A stretch of 64,000 bases of DNA from Megaleporinus macrocephalus. Its lineage: Eukaryota > Chordata > Actinopteri > Characiformes > Anostomidae. How positions within the stretch are numbered: position 1 is the stretch's first letter; the number at the start of each line of letters is the position of its first letter. Positions 1 through 11,528 of this stretch are shown in pieces. Made by a program: the position numbers and the translations under genes. Under the pieces are notes generated by a model that saw only the letters and a program-made list of their open reading frames with translations, was not told the DNA's origin and ran no database searches. The stretch lies in the NCBI GenBank assembly GCA_021613375.1, contig CM038720.1, forward strand, positions 15,035,962 through 15,099,961. The letters run 5' to 3'.

Positions 1-1371
1 ACTTAGAAAATCAACAACACACCTAGATGTACTGTATATATAAGTGTATATATAAGCCGTGAACATACAGTCACTGTTGTTGTTGCTGAAATAGACTGTT
101 TTCAGTCCAGATGGAGGGCAATAAGCAAAAAAAAAAAAAAAAGAAAAAAAGACAAGCACGTATTCGCCTAGTTTAGACAATATTACCAGAGGAAGCAAAT
201 CACAACATATGCTGCATGTGATCCTAATGTCCATGTGGCAGCCAACATTCTGCCACCTGAGGCACAATTTAAGGTGGAATGGGAAAATTGGCAAATAGAA
301 AGCTGACTTCACTCTCATGTGGTAGGTAGGAGCGAGTATTGTATTTTTACAGCTGATCTGTGGGTGCTGCAGTCGTGCAGTGGTGATAAATTTAAACCTA
401 ATGTTACATTAGGTAAACAGCCATAACGTTAATGTGTAGAGGCGCCACAGAGTTGGTTTGAGTTTAATTGCTGGTTAATCCACACGATAGAAGAAGAAAA
501 CCCAACAACAGATGAAGGCTTGATAAATGCTGTTTTTGTAGTGAGCAACCCTAAATGATGCAAATAACAGGCATTTTGTAAGCCTGTGACATAATTTACA
601 AACAATCCATCAAAAAATGTTCACCTTTTAGAAATCATGTGACATTTATGTTATTGCATTTTTGAAAGTAATGAAAAGTGTAGCTCATATAGCTATAACA
701 ACAACAAATATCTTTCTTTAGGGTCATTTTGAGAAATAAGACAATGTCTGACTGGCCTATTTGAATTTTCTTTCATTTTATTATTGCTAATGGTGTCCTG
801 TTGTTGTAGAGTTAACATAAATGTGTAAAAGAACAAATTAATTAATTAATGGATTGATCTTTGAGCTATCTTAAATAAAAAAAAAATAAGATATTCAAAG
901 AAAAACACCAAATGATTGCAGAACAACAGAAGTTATAATTCTCCCCAGCAGTTCCTGTTGTGTATTATAATTTGTCACAATGCCCCAGGGTATCGTCCTA
1001 GATATGAACATTATAGAGCACTACAGAGTGCTGTTTTTTTAAAGTAATAACAACAACAATAAAAATCCATGTTGACTTTTCTTTATAACTGAACTTTAAA
1101 TACTAATGGTTGTAGCCACAGGAGTAGGTGGCCACAGCATGTGCAGCAGAGTGGACAGAGGTGCTAGGAGAAGAGCAGGCGGTACCCAAAGACAGACTGA
1201 AGCCAAAAATGTAACAGCCAATGGACCAAACAAGGGATTTGACAAAAACATATGTCACTCCCACAGTACAAACTGCAGTCCGCTGATAAAACAATATGGC
1301 AAGGACTTTTCGGGAGAACTGACAGAAAGACGCCTACACACACAAACACACAAACACGCACTGCAGTTTAC
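1..1371 (-). other. ttc28: TTC28 intron, partial (downstream of third exon)
   Basis: AT-rich intron with short A runs (about 127-148 and 880-890) and TTAA-rich stretches near 836-850. The bases next to the donor (1321-1365) are a short CA-rich tract. I see no exon, transposon end or RNA gene here. Confidence 0.85.
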
Positions 1372-1502
1372 CTCTCTGTCCTTGAGCTTCATGGCCAGGA
1401 CGAGCTGGTGTCTGTGGTTGGTCAGGGCCTCGCGGTAATTGCCCTTGGAGAAGAAGGCCGACCCCAGGTTCCCGTGGGCCCTGCACTCGCCCGTCTGGTC
1501 AC
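1372..1502 (-). CDS. ttc28: TTC28 internal exon: first repeat of the long TPR array
   Basis: A 131-bp exon with a ttccag acceptor (1503-1508) and a gtaaac donor (1366-1371). It starts in phase 1 (G from the previous exon plus GT makes Gly) and ends in phase 0 after GAG. It encodes DQTGECRAHGNLGSAFFSKG and then a second helix running to MKLKDRE. AHGNLGSAFFSKGNYREAL is a textbook TPR of the LGN/Pins type (GNLG, G-x-Y-x-x-A). In other vertebrates the protein continues with about 25 more such repeats; their exons must lie beyond the left edge of the window. Codon use is more GC-rich than the surrounding AT-rich intron, as expected of a real exon. Confidence 0.96.
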
Positions 1503-2181
1503 CTGGAAGAATCAATGGGGTGGCGTCAGCAGATGACACACACAGGCCTGGCTCCAGTCACACACTTCCACTGACAGACTTTTTCAGATCCCTTAAAATC
1601 TACAGATGCAAATGCCTGACCTCTTATGAACATATACTTCAGTACATTCACTTAACAAACATTCTAATTATTCAGTTTCATCAAGATTCAACATGTTTAA
1701 ATACTTTGTTACCACTTAATTATATTTACAAAAAAACATACATTGATTTTTGCAAACGTGACTAGAGAAACTATTTCCACATTTCCACATTTAGTGGAAA
1801 GACAATAAGCACAATACAACAAAGCCTGAGAATTTAATTTTGGGTATATATATTTTGGCTAGTGAATATTATTCTAATCTATTCTAACATTTAATTAACA
1901 TATACAGTAAAATCACTCTTAGTGGACTTAGTAAACCAAAGCTGTGATGCTGCCTTAAACTTAGGTTCATAGACTTTCACTAGGCATACATAAATATAGG
2001 TGTATGGGCAAATACATGTTTGAAAAACAGGCAATATCGGCATCAGACATTCTCTATGGATTCAAGTAAAACTAGAAAAAGAAAGTGTGACCAGCAGTCT
2101 GTACACAAGTAAATATTTCACTTCACATAACAATGCTCCTACACTTACACTATCTGTTTAATCATGCTTTCATCAAGATCA

Positions 2182-2310
2182 ACAATGTCACCTAACCCTA
2201 ACCCTAACAATGTCACCTAACCCTAACCCTAACCCTAACCCCTAACCCTAACCTAACCCTAACCTAACCTAACCTAACCTAACCCTAACCTAACCCTAAC
2301 CCTAACCCAG
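2182..2310. repeat. Interstitial telomeric repeat, (CCCTAA)n with CCTAA variants
   Basis: About 120 bp of CCCTAA units, the vertebrate telomere repeat (TTAGGG on the minus strand), interspersed with shortened CCTAA units and one CCCCTAA. At the left edge a 25-bp unit made of AACAATGTCACC plus telomeric repeats occurs twice in tandem (from 2181 and from 2206). Non-telomeric flank and repeat were therefore duplicated together. There is no break in gene order: the array sits inside a TTC28 intron, so it is interstitial and not a chromosome end. Confidence 0.95.
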
Positions 2311-3550
2311 CCCTGCTATTAAACTGTTTGAAAAGTGCAGAAAAAAATAAAAGCATAATACATAAATAAATCTTACAAAGCAGTCCAGGTACTATTATCA
2401 AGCTAGTTTTATTGTGCAAGCACTTCATCATGTTGTTCAAATAATATTTCTTCTTAAAATAATGTAAATATACACTTATTAGTTTGTGTGGTCATTAACA
2501 TTAAGTTATTAAATCCACTTTCCAAAAATATCAGTGCCTGTGTGGACAGGCATCAGCACACTAGCAATGAATGAGTGGCCATGCAGTTTAGACCGAAAGT
2601 CAGCTTTCACGCAAGTGTTTATTTTGCTAAACCAGAACTCCCTCTAATGTAGACAACAGCATACAGCATAATTTATTTTTTGTCTATAGTTTTAACAGTA
2701 GCTTACCATTAGCTTCTGTCACTGTCTGCCGTGAAAGTGTTACTCATGCACGACAGTCGCGGTGCTGTCAAAGGTGAGCTCAGTTTTCCACATCTTATAG
2801 CAAACTGTCTTTTGGGATGACGTTCAGGTGAAGTATATCACATTTTCTACCTTTTTAGCTATGTACTGTGGTTTTTGCCATCTGGGTTTTCTCTTTCATT
2901 CAAGAGATGACATCAAGTATATGAGGTGTGCTCAGTTATTAAGACAACTAATCAATAACAAGATTTGTTGCCAAAAATCTCTTCTCAACATTAATGATAG
3001 AATTGATTACTTGCTGAAGCCCTTAATTACTACATTTTAAAAATCTTTATATAATGGAATCAGCAGATATGTACATGGCATGATATGAGTGTCAAACAAT
3101 TCTCCTATCAAGCGCATCTCTAGTTTCCACATGAGTTCAACACTGATTTGGAGTTCACAGGTTTCTTATTCCCGTCTTGTGGACCCCAATAATAGTTTAG
3201 TGTTTCTATGATGTGTCCCACTTCATGAAAAAATCTGGCAGCTGGCAGTGGAACTGAATCAGCTGTGTCAGCACAGAAAAACACAAAATACTGCAAGTGC
3301 TGTTTTCCTTCAAGACTGGATTAGAGGAACCTTGCCCTAGGTCAGAAGTTCAGTTGTGCTGCCTATGAAAAACGAACATAGCTATCCAGGGGCCCCCATT
3401 AGAAGATAACACAGTGATGACATCATTGCAGTCAAGTAAAGATTCCCAGCTCCCTGTACATCTGCAGAAGCTCTTGTATGACTCTGACACATAGCATAGT
3501 TTAACCACCTTTATGTGGTTAAACTATTTAAAAACTTCACTGTACAGAAA

Positions 3551-3552
<2 letters not shown>

Positions 3553-3614
<62 letters not shown>
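3553..3614. repeat. (TA)n microsatellite
   Basis: Uninterrupted AT dinucleotide tract of 62 bp (31 units). It can extrude cruciforms and is likely to vary in length. Confidence 0.97.
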
Positions 3615-3617
<3 letters not shown>

Positions 3618-4929
3618 TCTCCTTACTGATTTGCAGTTTTTGATGGCTTATGAGAATGGTGTGATAACACTGCTAAATACTGTAACATTATTAAAAATGC
3701 ACTGCAAAATGACTAAAATAGAACAATTACTTTTTTACCCCCCCTCATCGGAGGACTAATAGGACTTTACTTATAAGGTGTGTGTGTGGGGGGGGGGGTC
3801 ACTGATTCTTCCAATCTCCTGTTCTCCTTACTGGAGGAGTTCAGAATACACTGGTGATGAGTGAGTGAGATATTTTTAAATGTTAAGTCTTTATGTATTG
3901 TTATTTGTGTAAAAGTCTGTACTGCAGAAGACGGAATTCCACTCCGGGTCCTTCTTCGCGTTGCCTGGTCTTTCATTAGTTCAGTCATTAGTTCATTGTG
4001 GAAACAAGTCCTTTACTTACTGTTGTTAAGGTTTACTTTTACAGACTGGGTTCTTGTCACGGTTGTAGTGAGATATTAGCCTGTAGCTGCTGTGATTAGC
4101 GCTGGTGCGAGCAGCAGGGCTGTTATAATTAAATGAGAGCAGGAAGTGACTTTTTCTCAGACTTCTCTAGAAATAAACATGCAAAAACAAACAGTACTTA
4201 AACAGAACAGTACTAAATGAGAACAGTAATTCAAAAATGAATATGTGCCCTCTTGTAGACCACTGTGCTCTGGCTACATTATATATTTAGTATTTCAGTT
4301 ACTACTGTGAGAAGTCACTGCATCCTAACCACAACGTTTTATCTTGTATTTCAGAAGGGAGTGATTTTAAAGGCTAAATGTCTTACGTATCGTCACTGTC
4401 AAAAGAAAAACAAGTATCTCCAAAATTATAACAACTTTACGTAGATAGATTATGTAGAGGGCATACACAACAGGTGGTCAAATGCCTGTAGGGGAAAGGG
4501 CGGGCAAAACATTCAGGAACTGTTGGTGCACACCACACATGCCCTCTCCCACTTGTGCAGAATATGCTGACAGACAACTCACTGGACTGTGTAGACCATT
4601 GCCTATTGCCTATAACTCTATAGTGACGGGTCCACAGTTCCAGACTTTAAGGCCTTGCACACACTCGACCACTTCTGAAGATCATAGTGAAGGATGACTT
4701 ATCTCAACACCTTACTAATTTTATTTACTCAGCGGTTGTGATTTTAGCACTACTGAAATCTTAAATTAGCTTTTTTCTTAGTAGCAAGCAGTTTATGCAC
4801 TGCAGCTGAACTAACCTTCTATATACAAACGTGAATGGACTGTACTTGCTGACATAGTCTGATTATGACCTGCATTCTCAGTCACTGGAGGAACAGGAGT
4901 AGCTCTCCTGTGACATTAATTCCCATGTG

Positions 4930-5605
4930 TTGCAGTCAAAGGGTTGATTGCCGACTTTACAAACCAAGGTAAAGATTACTCTCCACTGTACATCAATGGT
5001 CAATCTGTGCAAGGGTCAAAAGCTCCAAGTTCCTTGGTGTGTACATGACTAAGAACCTCACCTAGACCCTCAACACCACCTGCCTAACCAAGAAAGCAGC
5101 AACCCCCCTTCATTCTCACTACATTCTACATCTCACTGTCTGACGAGTGAAATGCACTGTCTCAGACAGCTGAGAATACCATTGGGTATCTTTGCCAACA
5201 ATCAACACATCCTACCCCAAACAGGGCTGCTAACATCATGGCCATCACCTTCCACCCATAATGTATTCTTTAACCACCTTCCATCTGGTTGCAGGTACCA
5301 GAGCATCCGTTTACAATTGACAATGTTTGCACTCCTTCCTTATTACTACCTGCTGCTAAATGCCAATTTCCCATTCGTATATTGTCCTATACAGCATTTA
5401 CACTGTTGTGTATTCAGGCTCTAATATACCTTTTGTATGTTCTGCACTGTTTTATACTGTTGTGTATCTGCACTCCATGTAGTCCTGGCATTGTGTTGTT
5501 GTTGTGTTGCACCATGAGGCTGGAAGAACATTTCATTTTATTATTTATTAGCTATATTGTGAAACAACAATAAAAACACATAGCTTGATTTGACTGTGCA
5601 CTTTC
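4930..5605 (+). mobile_element. Degenerate Rex/CR1-like LINE 3' end
   Basis: Plus-strand translation gives disconnected scraps typical of the C-terminus of teleost Rex1/CR1-type LINE ORF2. A KFLGVY-like segment (about 5022-5046) is followed by TLNTTCLTKKA, and later comes LPSGCRYQSIR (5278-5310), matching the conserved LPSGRRYRSIR block. Frames change between these blocks and stops are present. The 3' part has the usual tail: a GGAAGAACATTTCATTTTAT segment, then AACAATAAAAAC (about 5566-5580). This is a truncated, inactive copy. The left boundary is uncertain. Confidence 0.75.
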
Positions 5606-6917
5606 AGTTACAGTTTCCAGCCCAATGCACTTGTCCATAAATCTAAAAGCCAGATGCCACTTTTTAAATACTGTTCCTACTGAACCACTAGCCAGGTGAG
5701 CAGCCTTTCAGTGATGAACCCCCTTTCAAAGTTACTTGGATGTTTTCCCAAAATCTAGGTCAAATAGGCCTGCTCAGCATTTTTAAACATAGATGGAACA
5801 TGGCAACTGTTATTCCACCTACCGCCACTCTTTACTGATGTTTTTCCTTTAATTTCTCAGCGTTCTATATTTGCAGTCTTCAGGTAAACACTGTCTAACA
5901 GCAACACAGCTTCCTTCATGCTGACTGCTCACTCACAGAGCAGACCCTTGAGCTGATTTCCAGAACAGTTCTGTAATGTGTTAAACGTGGGAGCTGAACC
6001 ACAGCTCACACACACAAACTCTCGATTGCATGGTTCAGCAGCTGCACCAAATGCGCGAAAGAGGAGAAAGACGCTGGAGAATGCCATGCTCCAACTGTGA
6101 AAACCTTTCATGTCTCAACAAAGCTGGCCTATAAGACTGACATGCGGAGTGTGTAGTGAATATTTATGATGTTGTACCCCTGGTGGAAGTGTACTCTATG
6201 TTAAATGTATACTTTATGAGATGCACTTCTTCCCGTGCTGAAGGTCAAAGGTGTTGCTGGTGTTTTCACGGCTACTAAAATATATTTATGGGGAAAAATA
6301 ACTTTCATTAAGCATGAGTAAAATTTAACCTAACCATGACAGAACGTAATTACAACAGGCTTATTTGGGTCAAATTAATTAGCTTGAAGAAAAGGTAGAG
6401 AAGTACTAGCACCAAGGAGAGGTAGCAAACTATATCCGTGCGCTCAAGGTCGTGAGAGTGTCCGTCATCCTGTGCTAACGGAGGGGCTGGCTCAAATGTA
6501 CATTAATTCATCAATTCAGCCTTTCCGTCAACGGCTCGCACTGTGTCTCTCAAGGGCAGGCATTATTCTCTTCAGTCAAGCCTTAACAAACGAAGCCCCT
6601 TTCACCCTCAGCCATATGGAGGAGACCAAGGCTGTTTTCAGGTCTACTTGGCTTGCTAAGTTCAGGTTTTTATGTATCTTTTTCAATTTGTTTGGTTGAT
6701 TTCACACTGTAATTGCTGAAGCTACACACAAAAATGCTTGTTTTTGGTAACTCAAAAGCACAAGGAAAACACATGGCACATTCTAGACTTAACGTAGTAA
6801 AGAGTACCTCAAACGCATATGATCTATAAATGGTTAAAAAGGCTAAAAGTCTTTGATCCGACTGGACTTTTAGAGGCACAAATGACATGTAGCCTACACG
6901 CCTCACAGACAAAGGTG

Positions 6918-7580
6918 TCAAGTAACAAAGTAAAAATACTTCCTTACCTTACTTAAGTAGAAATTTTGGTTATTTATACTTTACTGGAGTAATTATTTTT
7001 CAGCTGACTTTCTACTTCTACTTATGACATTTTCATGTCATTATCTGTACTTTCTACTCCTTACATTTTAAAAACAGCCTTGTTACTCCTATTTAATTTT
7101 CGGCTTGTTTTCATTCATGTCCTTTACATTCCAGTAAAGGTTATTGATAACATGACTTTGAAGTTTGCACCATTATAATACTTATAGACAACTAGTCATC
7201 ATATCTTCTGCTCCATGAAACACATGTTACTACATGCTCAGTAGTACACAGATATGCTTCTTTAATATGTTTATATTGTACTAAAATACATTCCTTTCAA
7301 TGGACATATATGAGGCTGGAACAGGAAGCATCCTAAATTTATCAACATTAACATTTTAATATAACATTACAGTCATTACAGCTTTTAGGAGAATGGGGTT
7401 TTCGGGGAGGTGGGCTAGTGCACTATAGGCCCCTGTGGTGTGGCCTAAGCTTTTGTCCTTAATGGGATTTTCTTTCCCCTTTACATTACTTTTACTTTTA
7501 TACTTTAAGTAGTTTTTAAGTATTTTTACACCCTAAGTATTTTTTCATAATCAATTACATTGATGCATCACCTTAGCCTT
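6918..7580. mobile_element. Self-complementary teleost DNA element with imperfect inverted ends
   Basis: The left end (AAAGTAAAAATACTTCCTTA then ACTTAAGTAGAAATTT) is approximately repeated in inverted form at the right end (TATACTTTAAGTAGTTTTTAAGTATTTTTAC, about 7500-7540). The interior has the TACTTTACTGGAGTAATTAT word and a GC-rich core with GTGCACTATAGGCCCC. I recognise this as a widespread non-coding teleost repeat, probably a non-autonomous DNA transposon, but cannot name its superfamily. No protein-coding capacity. Confidence 0.6.
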
Positions 7581-7629
7581 AATATATCTTATTTGAGAAA
7601 CTGAAAGGAAAGGGAAAACAAGCTACATC

Positions 7630-7862
7630 TGTAGACACTAAAGAGTGTTTCTTAAACCTGTCTTACTCTTCCCATGTGGGTAGATGAAGGGGAGGAATGG
7701 GTTGGATCTGTGAAATATATAAGTATCAATACATATTTAATAAATCAAAGCGTTAAAATGTGCATGTGAAGCAGGGCATTTTTGGGACGGCAGGTAATGT
7801 GACTGCCATCGTCTACCACCATAAGAATATTTTAGAGCTGTGGGAATCACTGCATTAAGACA
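7630..7862 (+). repeat. Dispersed repeat, copy 1 (paired with 19978-20240)
   Basis: It shares ordered words with 19978-20240: GACAC...GGTGTTT-like, TCTTACTC, CATGTGGGTAG, GTGGATCTG(T/G)GAAAT, GGCAGGTAATG and a final AGA(G/C)CTGTGGGAA. The spacing is similar in both copies. No tRNA-like head or reading frame is evident, so it is probably a non-autonomous element or a fragment of one. Confidence 0.6.
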
Positions 7863-8489
7863 TGAACAAAGTCATTTAGGGTGGTTTGATGTGAAAACTG
7901 CCACTGAAGCTTTCAAGGCCAGAATTATTCACAGTGGCAGTGACAGGTAAAACACTTCCGAAGATTCTTAAACAAAAGCTTCTCTTAAAGAAAGCTTTTA
8001 CCCAATAGCATTAACAAGCATGCTGCCTGATCTAATTTTCTTACAAATAAAAAAAAATTGATTTTACAGAAGAGAGGTTAAAGCAAGGCATTGAATCACT
8101 ATTATTTTACCCTTATCAACACTACATTACAAAACTTAAGAGACTTCGATTCACTGGTCATTCTAGGCAGCAAATAAAATAGCTGCGTTTGCTTGTAGAC
8201 ATCACATCCCCAATTTTGACCACCACCACTATAAAGAAATCCAAACTGCTAAATTGCATTTAAATAACTATTTCAAATTCAATTGAATTATGCTGAAATA
8301 TTGAAAAATAAATTCCACTTTAACAAACCACCGCAGGAATGTGTGTTTTGATCTGAGCTGCAGTTTGCATGACACTTCAAGCTTTAGGCTACATATCCAT
8401 CATAACTTCAGTGTAGAATGCTGGCCTTGTTAAAAATGAATGAAAACTACTGAGTCCAGTTAGATCATAGTGTTTTAGGGTGCACTCAC

Positions 8490-8762
8490 CTAAAGTCTTG
8501 GCCACCTCCAGATCTTGCTGCATGTAGGCAGTACTTTTCTCTGTGTTGCCCAGTGACCAGTAGGCACTGCTGAGGGCAGAGAAGACAGAGCCACGCAGCT
8601 TCAGGCTGCAGGTGCCAATCTTTAGCGCTGCCTCCAGAACCACCACTGAGGCGCCATGGTGGGAGGCGGTCAACAGCTCCTGGCCGATTACGGACACCAC
8701 CACAAATGGGCTCTTGTCCAACTTCATCTTCTGCAGCTGCTGATATGTGGGCTCCAATGACT
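8490..8762 (-). CDS. ttc28: TTC28 internal exon: linker and TPR-like unit
   Basis: A 273-bp exon with a gcgcag acceptor at 8763-8768 and a gtgagt donor at 8484-8489. Phase 1 at both ends means it could be skipped without a frameshift. The one base carried from the previous exon completes a Glu codon, giving ESLEPTYQQLQKMKLDKSP. The rest continues through a hydrophobic helix (FVVVSVIGQELL) and an ALSSAYWSLGNTEKS TPR-like helix pair to DLEVAKTL, with the Gly codon split across the next intron. From memory of vertebrate TTC28 the sequence is nearly unchanged; the few differences I see are conservative (for example I for V and E for D). An ATG-initiated reading frame starting at 8757 is the interior of this exon, not a true start. 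The flanking introns are 11.8 kb upstream and 7.0 kb downstream. Confidence 0.97.
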
Positions 8763-8956
8763 CTGCGCATGAAGATAGTAATTAGGTTAGCAAAAGGTTG
8801 TGATTTTTGTGCCATCACCAATGTTAACATTGCGTACAACGGATTATATAGAAACTGCTAAACAGGCTGTATATACACAGCATCCAGTAAAACACACTGG
8901 TCATTTTGAGGTCTACCAAGCTTACAGATCCACTACATACAATAAAACTATGTGTA

Positions 8957-11158
8957 CAAGTCAAGACAAGTTTATTTATATAGCGCTTTTTACAACGATG
9001 TTGTCTCAAAGCAGCTTTACAGAGTTTTGAAAACAGACAGTTATAACATATATCCCCCAGTGAGCAAGCCAGAGGCAACAGTGGCAAGGAAAAACTCCCT
9101 CAACTGGAGAAAGAAACCTTGGGAGGAACCAGACTCACAAGGGGAGACCCATCCTCCTCTGGTCAAACAGTATTTACAGTTTAAACTAAATACCAAAGAA
9201 AGCAGCCTCTGTTTGAAATCTGGATAGCAAAGCTTTAGAAGCTGCACAGATAGAGGCAGTCTCTGACTGAGGCAGTGTATGACTGAGGCAGTCTCTGGCT
9301 GAGGCAGTCTATGACTAAGTCTTTATGTTAAGTGGGCGTGAGCTGAAACAGTCCCATCCTATCTCAGTGCTGGTGCATCTGGATGGCACAGTGATGTAAC
9401 TGAGGGTGTAGCAGTAAACGGACAGGTGAGCTGGCTGGTGATGGTGGGGTGATGGCCCGATGATCAGTGTTTCAACAGCGTTCAACAGATGGGAGGACAG
9501 TCATTTCCTCAGGAAGAGTAAAGAGAGAGAGTTAGTTGGGCTCGGGAGTAAGACTGTAGAGAATATGAATTTTCAGAATTTTAGAGTGCGGCTGGCGACT
9601 CCGGCAGATCTAACTATAACAGCCTAAACTAAACGGAGAGAACCAGAAGGTAACATGGACATGAGAGCACCCTGAGAGACTGGGGTCCCCCAACTCCACC
9701 ATCAACAAACCTGTGTGATTGCGTGAAGTGGTGGAACAACAGCACCAACATCTCAGTTTACCATAAACCTCTGTGTTCAAGAACCCCCAGATCTCCTGCC
9801 TTTATCTAAAAGAGAAGATTAATTACCAAAAGCTACACTAAACAAGTATGTTAAATATTGAGACTGTGTCAGAGTCCTGAACATTAACTGGGAGATTATT
9901 CCACAATTTTGGGGCTTTGTAGGAGAAAGCTCTTCCCCCCATTGTAGTCTTCTGAATTTTAGGAACTATTAGAAAACCAGCATCTTGTGATCTGAGTGAA
10001 CGTGGCGGTTCATAATAGGAAATTAGATCTTGTAGGTACTCCGGTGCGAGACCGTGCAGGGTTTTATACGTCAGTAATAGAATTTTATAGTCGATACGGA
10101 TTTTAACAGAAAGCCAGTGTAGTGCTGATAAAACTGGACTGATGTAATCGAATTTCCTGGTTTTAGTTAGTACTCTAGCTGCAGCGTTCTGAACCAACTG
10201 AAGTTTATTCAGGTTCCTGCTGGAGCATCCTGACAATAATGCATTGCAATAATCTAGCCTTGAGGTTATAAAGGCATGCACTAACTTTTCAGCATCATTC
10301 CATGTCTATTTATAACTGAGCCTAATGGTAGCATATATAGTGTAAATAACAGAGGACCTAAAACAGAACCTTGTGGAACTCCATATTTCACTTTTGTAGA
10401 GTTAGACGATACATTATTTATCTTTACAAACTGAAAGCGATCACTAAGGTAAGATGTGAACCAGGATAACGCTGTTCCTGTGATTCCAACTATATTTTCT
10501 AGTCTGTCCAAGAGAATAGTGTGATCTATAGTGTCAAAAGCTGCACTTAGATTGAGTAACACCAGCAGAGATACATGGCCCTGATCAGAGGCAAGAAGAA
10601 GATCATTTGTTAACTAAAGCTGTCTCTGTGCTGTGATGTGGCCTAAAACCAGATTGGAATTTTTCATATATGTTGTTCTTATGTAGATGAGAACAGAGTT
10701 GTCAAGCTACAGCCTTTTCTAAAATCTTAGAGATAAAAGGTAAATTGGAAATCGGTCTATAACTGGACAGTTCTCTGGGGTCAAGATTTGGCTTCTTTAT
10801 CAAGGGTTTTATCACAGCTAGTTTAAAAGACTTAGGTACATGACCCAGACTAAGAGAAGAGTTGATGATAGTTAAGATAGGTTTAATAATAGCTGGTAAT
10901 ACTTGTTTCAATAGGCTTGTTGGAATCATATCGAGTGTGCATGTAGCAGAATTTGAAGAAGAGATTTAAAGAAAAGTTTTTCTAGTTCTGTCTGCTGTAG
11001 TGGACAAAATGTTTCTAGTCTTTCTTCTAAAACCACATTTTGTGCTGTTTGAGCCAAACCGGATGAAGGACAGATTACTCGTATTGGTCTTGTCTAATAT
11101 TCTCGATTTTGCTATTGAAAAAGTCCATGAAATCATTGCTGCTGTGGTTGGCGGGTAT
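8957..11158 (-). mobile_element. 5'-truncated L2-type LINE with internal deletion
   Basis: Reading on the minus strand from about 11158 down to 8957: the linker FMDFFNSKIENIRQ, the reverse-transcriptase start (LGHVPKSFKLAVIKPLIKK, SSYRPISNLPFISKILEK), [30 protein letters not shown], then a C-terminal block ([53 protein letters not shown]). About 870 bp of non-coding 3' region follow. The 3' terminus (about 8957-9010) carries the TTTATTTATATAGCGC word seen at the ends of this family in many fish. The endonuclease domain is absent, so it is 5'-truncated. Stops, a frameshift and a deletion make it non-functional. Confidence 0.9.
9838..10929 (-). pseudogene. LINE reverse transcriptase remnant lacking the YADD region
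   Basis: Three reading-frame blocks (10929-10702, 10562-10281, 10281-9838) form one broken polymerase. Block 1 ends at a TGA where the family has Cys after KAVA. Between blocks 1 and 2 a small deletion near 10610 shifts the frame. Block 2 runs through [13 protein letters not shown] to SVINRHG and then jumps directly into [12 protein letters not shown]. The segment that in L2 elements carries the catalytic F/YADD motif and the following thumb region is missing, with the junction at about 10297-10302. The palm is therefore catalytically dead whatever the other lesions. The C-terminal block keeps [13 protein letters not shown]. Confidence 0.88.
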
Positions 11159-11528
11159 CTGAGGACACCTGACCATCATACCAACTGGACAACCCAATCT
11201 AAAACCATAGACATTCATATGGATTTTGCCACTTTTTGCAGCTAGAAAAGTCACTTTTTTCCACAATATTTGAAAGCGTGTTTGTGGAAAATTGATTTCC
11301 ACTCAGTAAAAAGAGCATTTGTGAAATCAGGAACCCATGTTGGATGAGAAGGTCTTACTCACAAATGATGTTCCAGTCCTTCCCTAAGGTCTTCAGTGGG
11401 TTTGAGGTCAGGGCTCATAGTCACTGTATGACTATGTGCTTGATTTTACATTCCTGTCAGCTACGTTTGTGGGTAAAACACTTCAACTCAATAAATAGGA
11501 GTATACACATACTCTTGGTCATATAGTG
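11150..11528 (-). mobile_element. Tc1/mariner deletion derivative abutting the LINE
   Basis: The left part has GGACACCTGACCATCATACC, an internal piece of a very common teleost Tc1 end. The right end is CATACTCTTGGTCATATAGTG, matching the family's terminal CATACTTTTGGCCATATAGTG. Between them are scraps of the transposase C-terminus, read on the minus strand, but most of the gene is gone. The left terminal inverted repeat is replaced by LINE sequence (GCGGGTATCTGA), so the element is cut off at the LINE junction. Confidence 0.75.

Larger units (their letters stand above)
1503..8489 (-). other. ttc28: TTC28 intron (7.0 kb)
   Basis: Intron between the second and third visible exons. It contains the telomere-like array, a TA microsatellite, a LINE 3' end, a self-complementary DNA element and a dispersed repeat, each listed separately. 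The segments 2310-3550, 3620-4930, 5610-6920 and 7870-8480 are mostly AT-rich sequence with no recognisable repeat or coding signal. One GC-richer, non-repetitive stretch (about 6430-6670) could be conserved regulatory sequence. Confidence 0.9.

Noticed and set aside
2182..2310. Telomeric repeats considered as a chromosome end
   Set aside because: The TTC28 exons lie on one side and the intron continues on both sides without a break.
5929..6111. Cys-containing open frame with a signal-peptide-like start, minus strand
   Set aside because: Only 60 codons, with no acceptor/donor pair or family resemblance; insufficient support for a secreted peptide gene.
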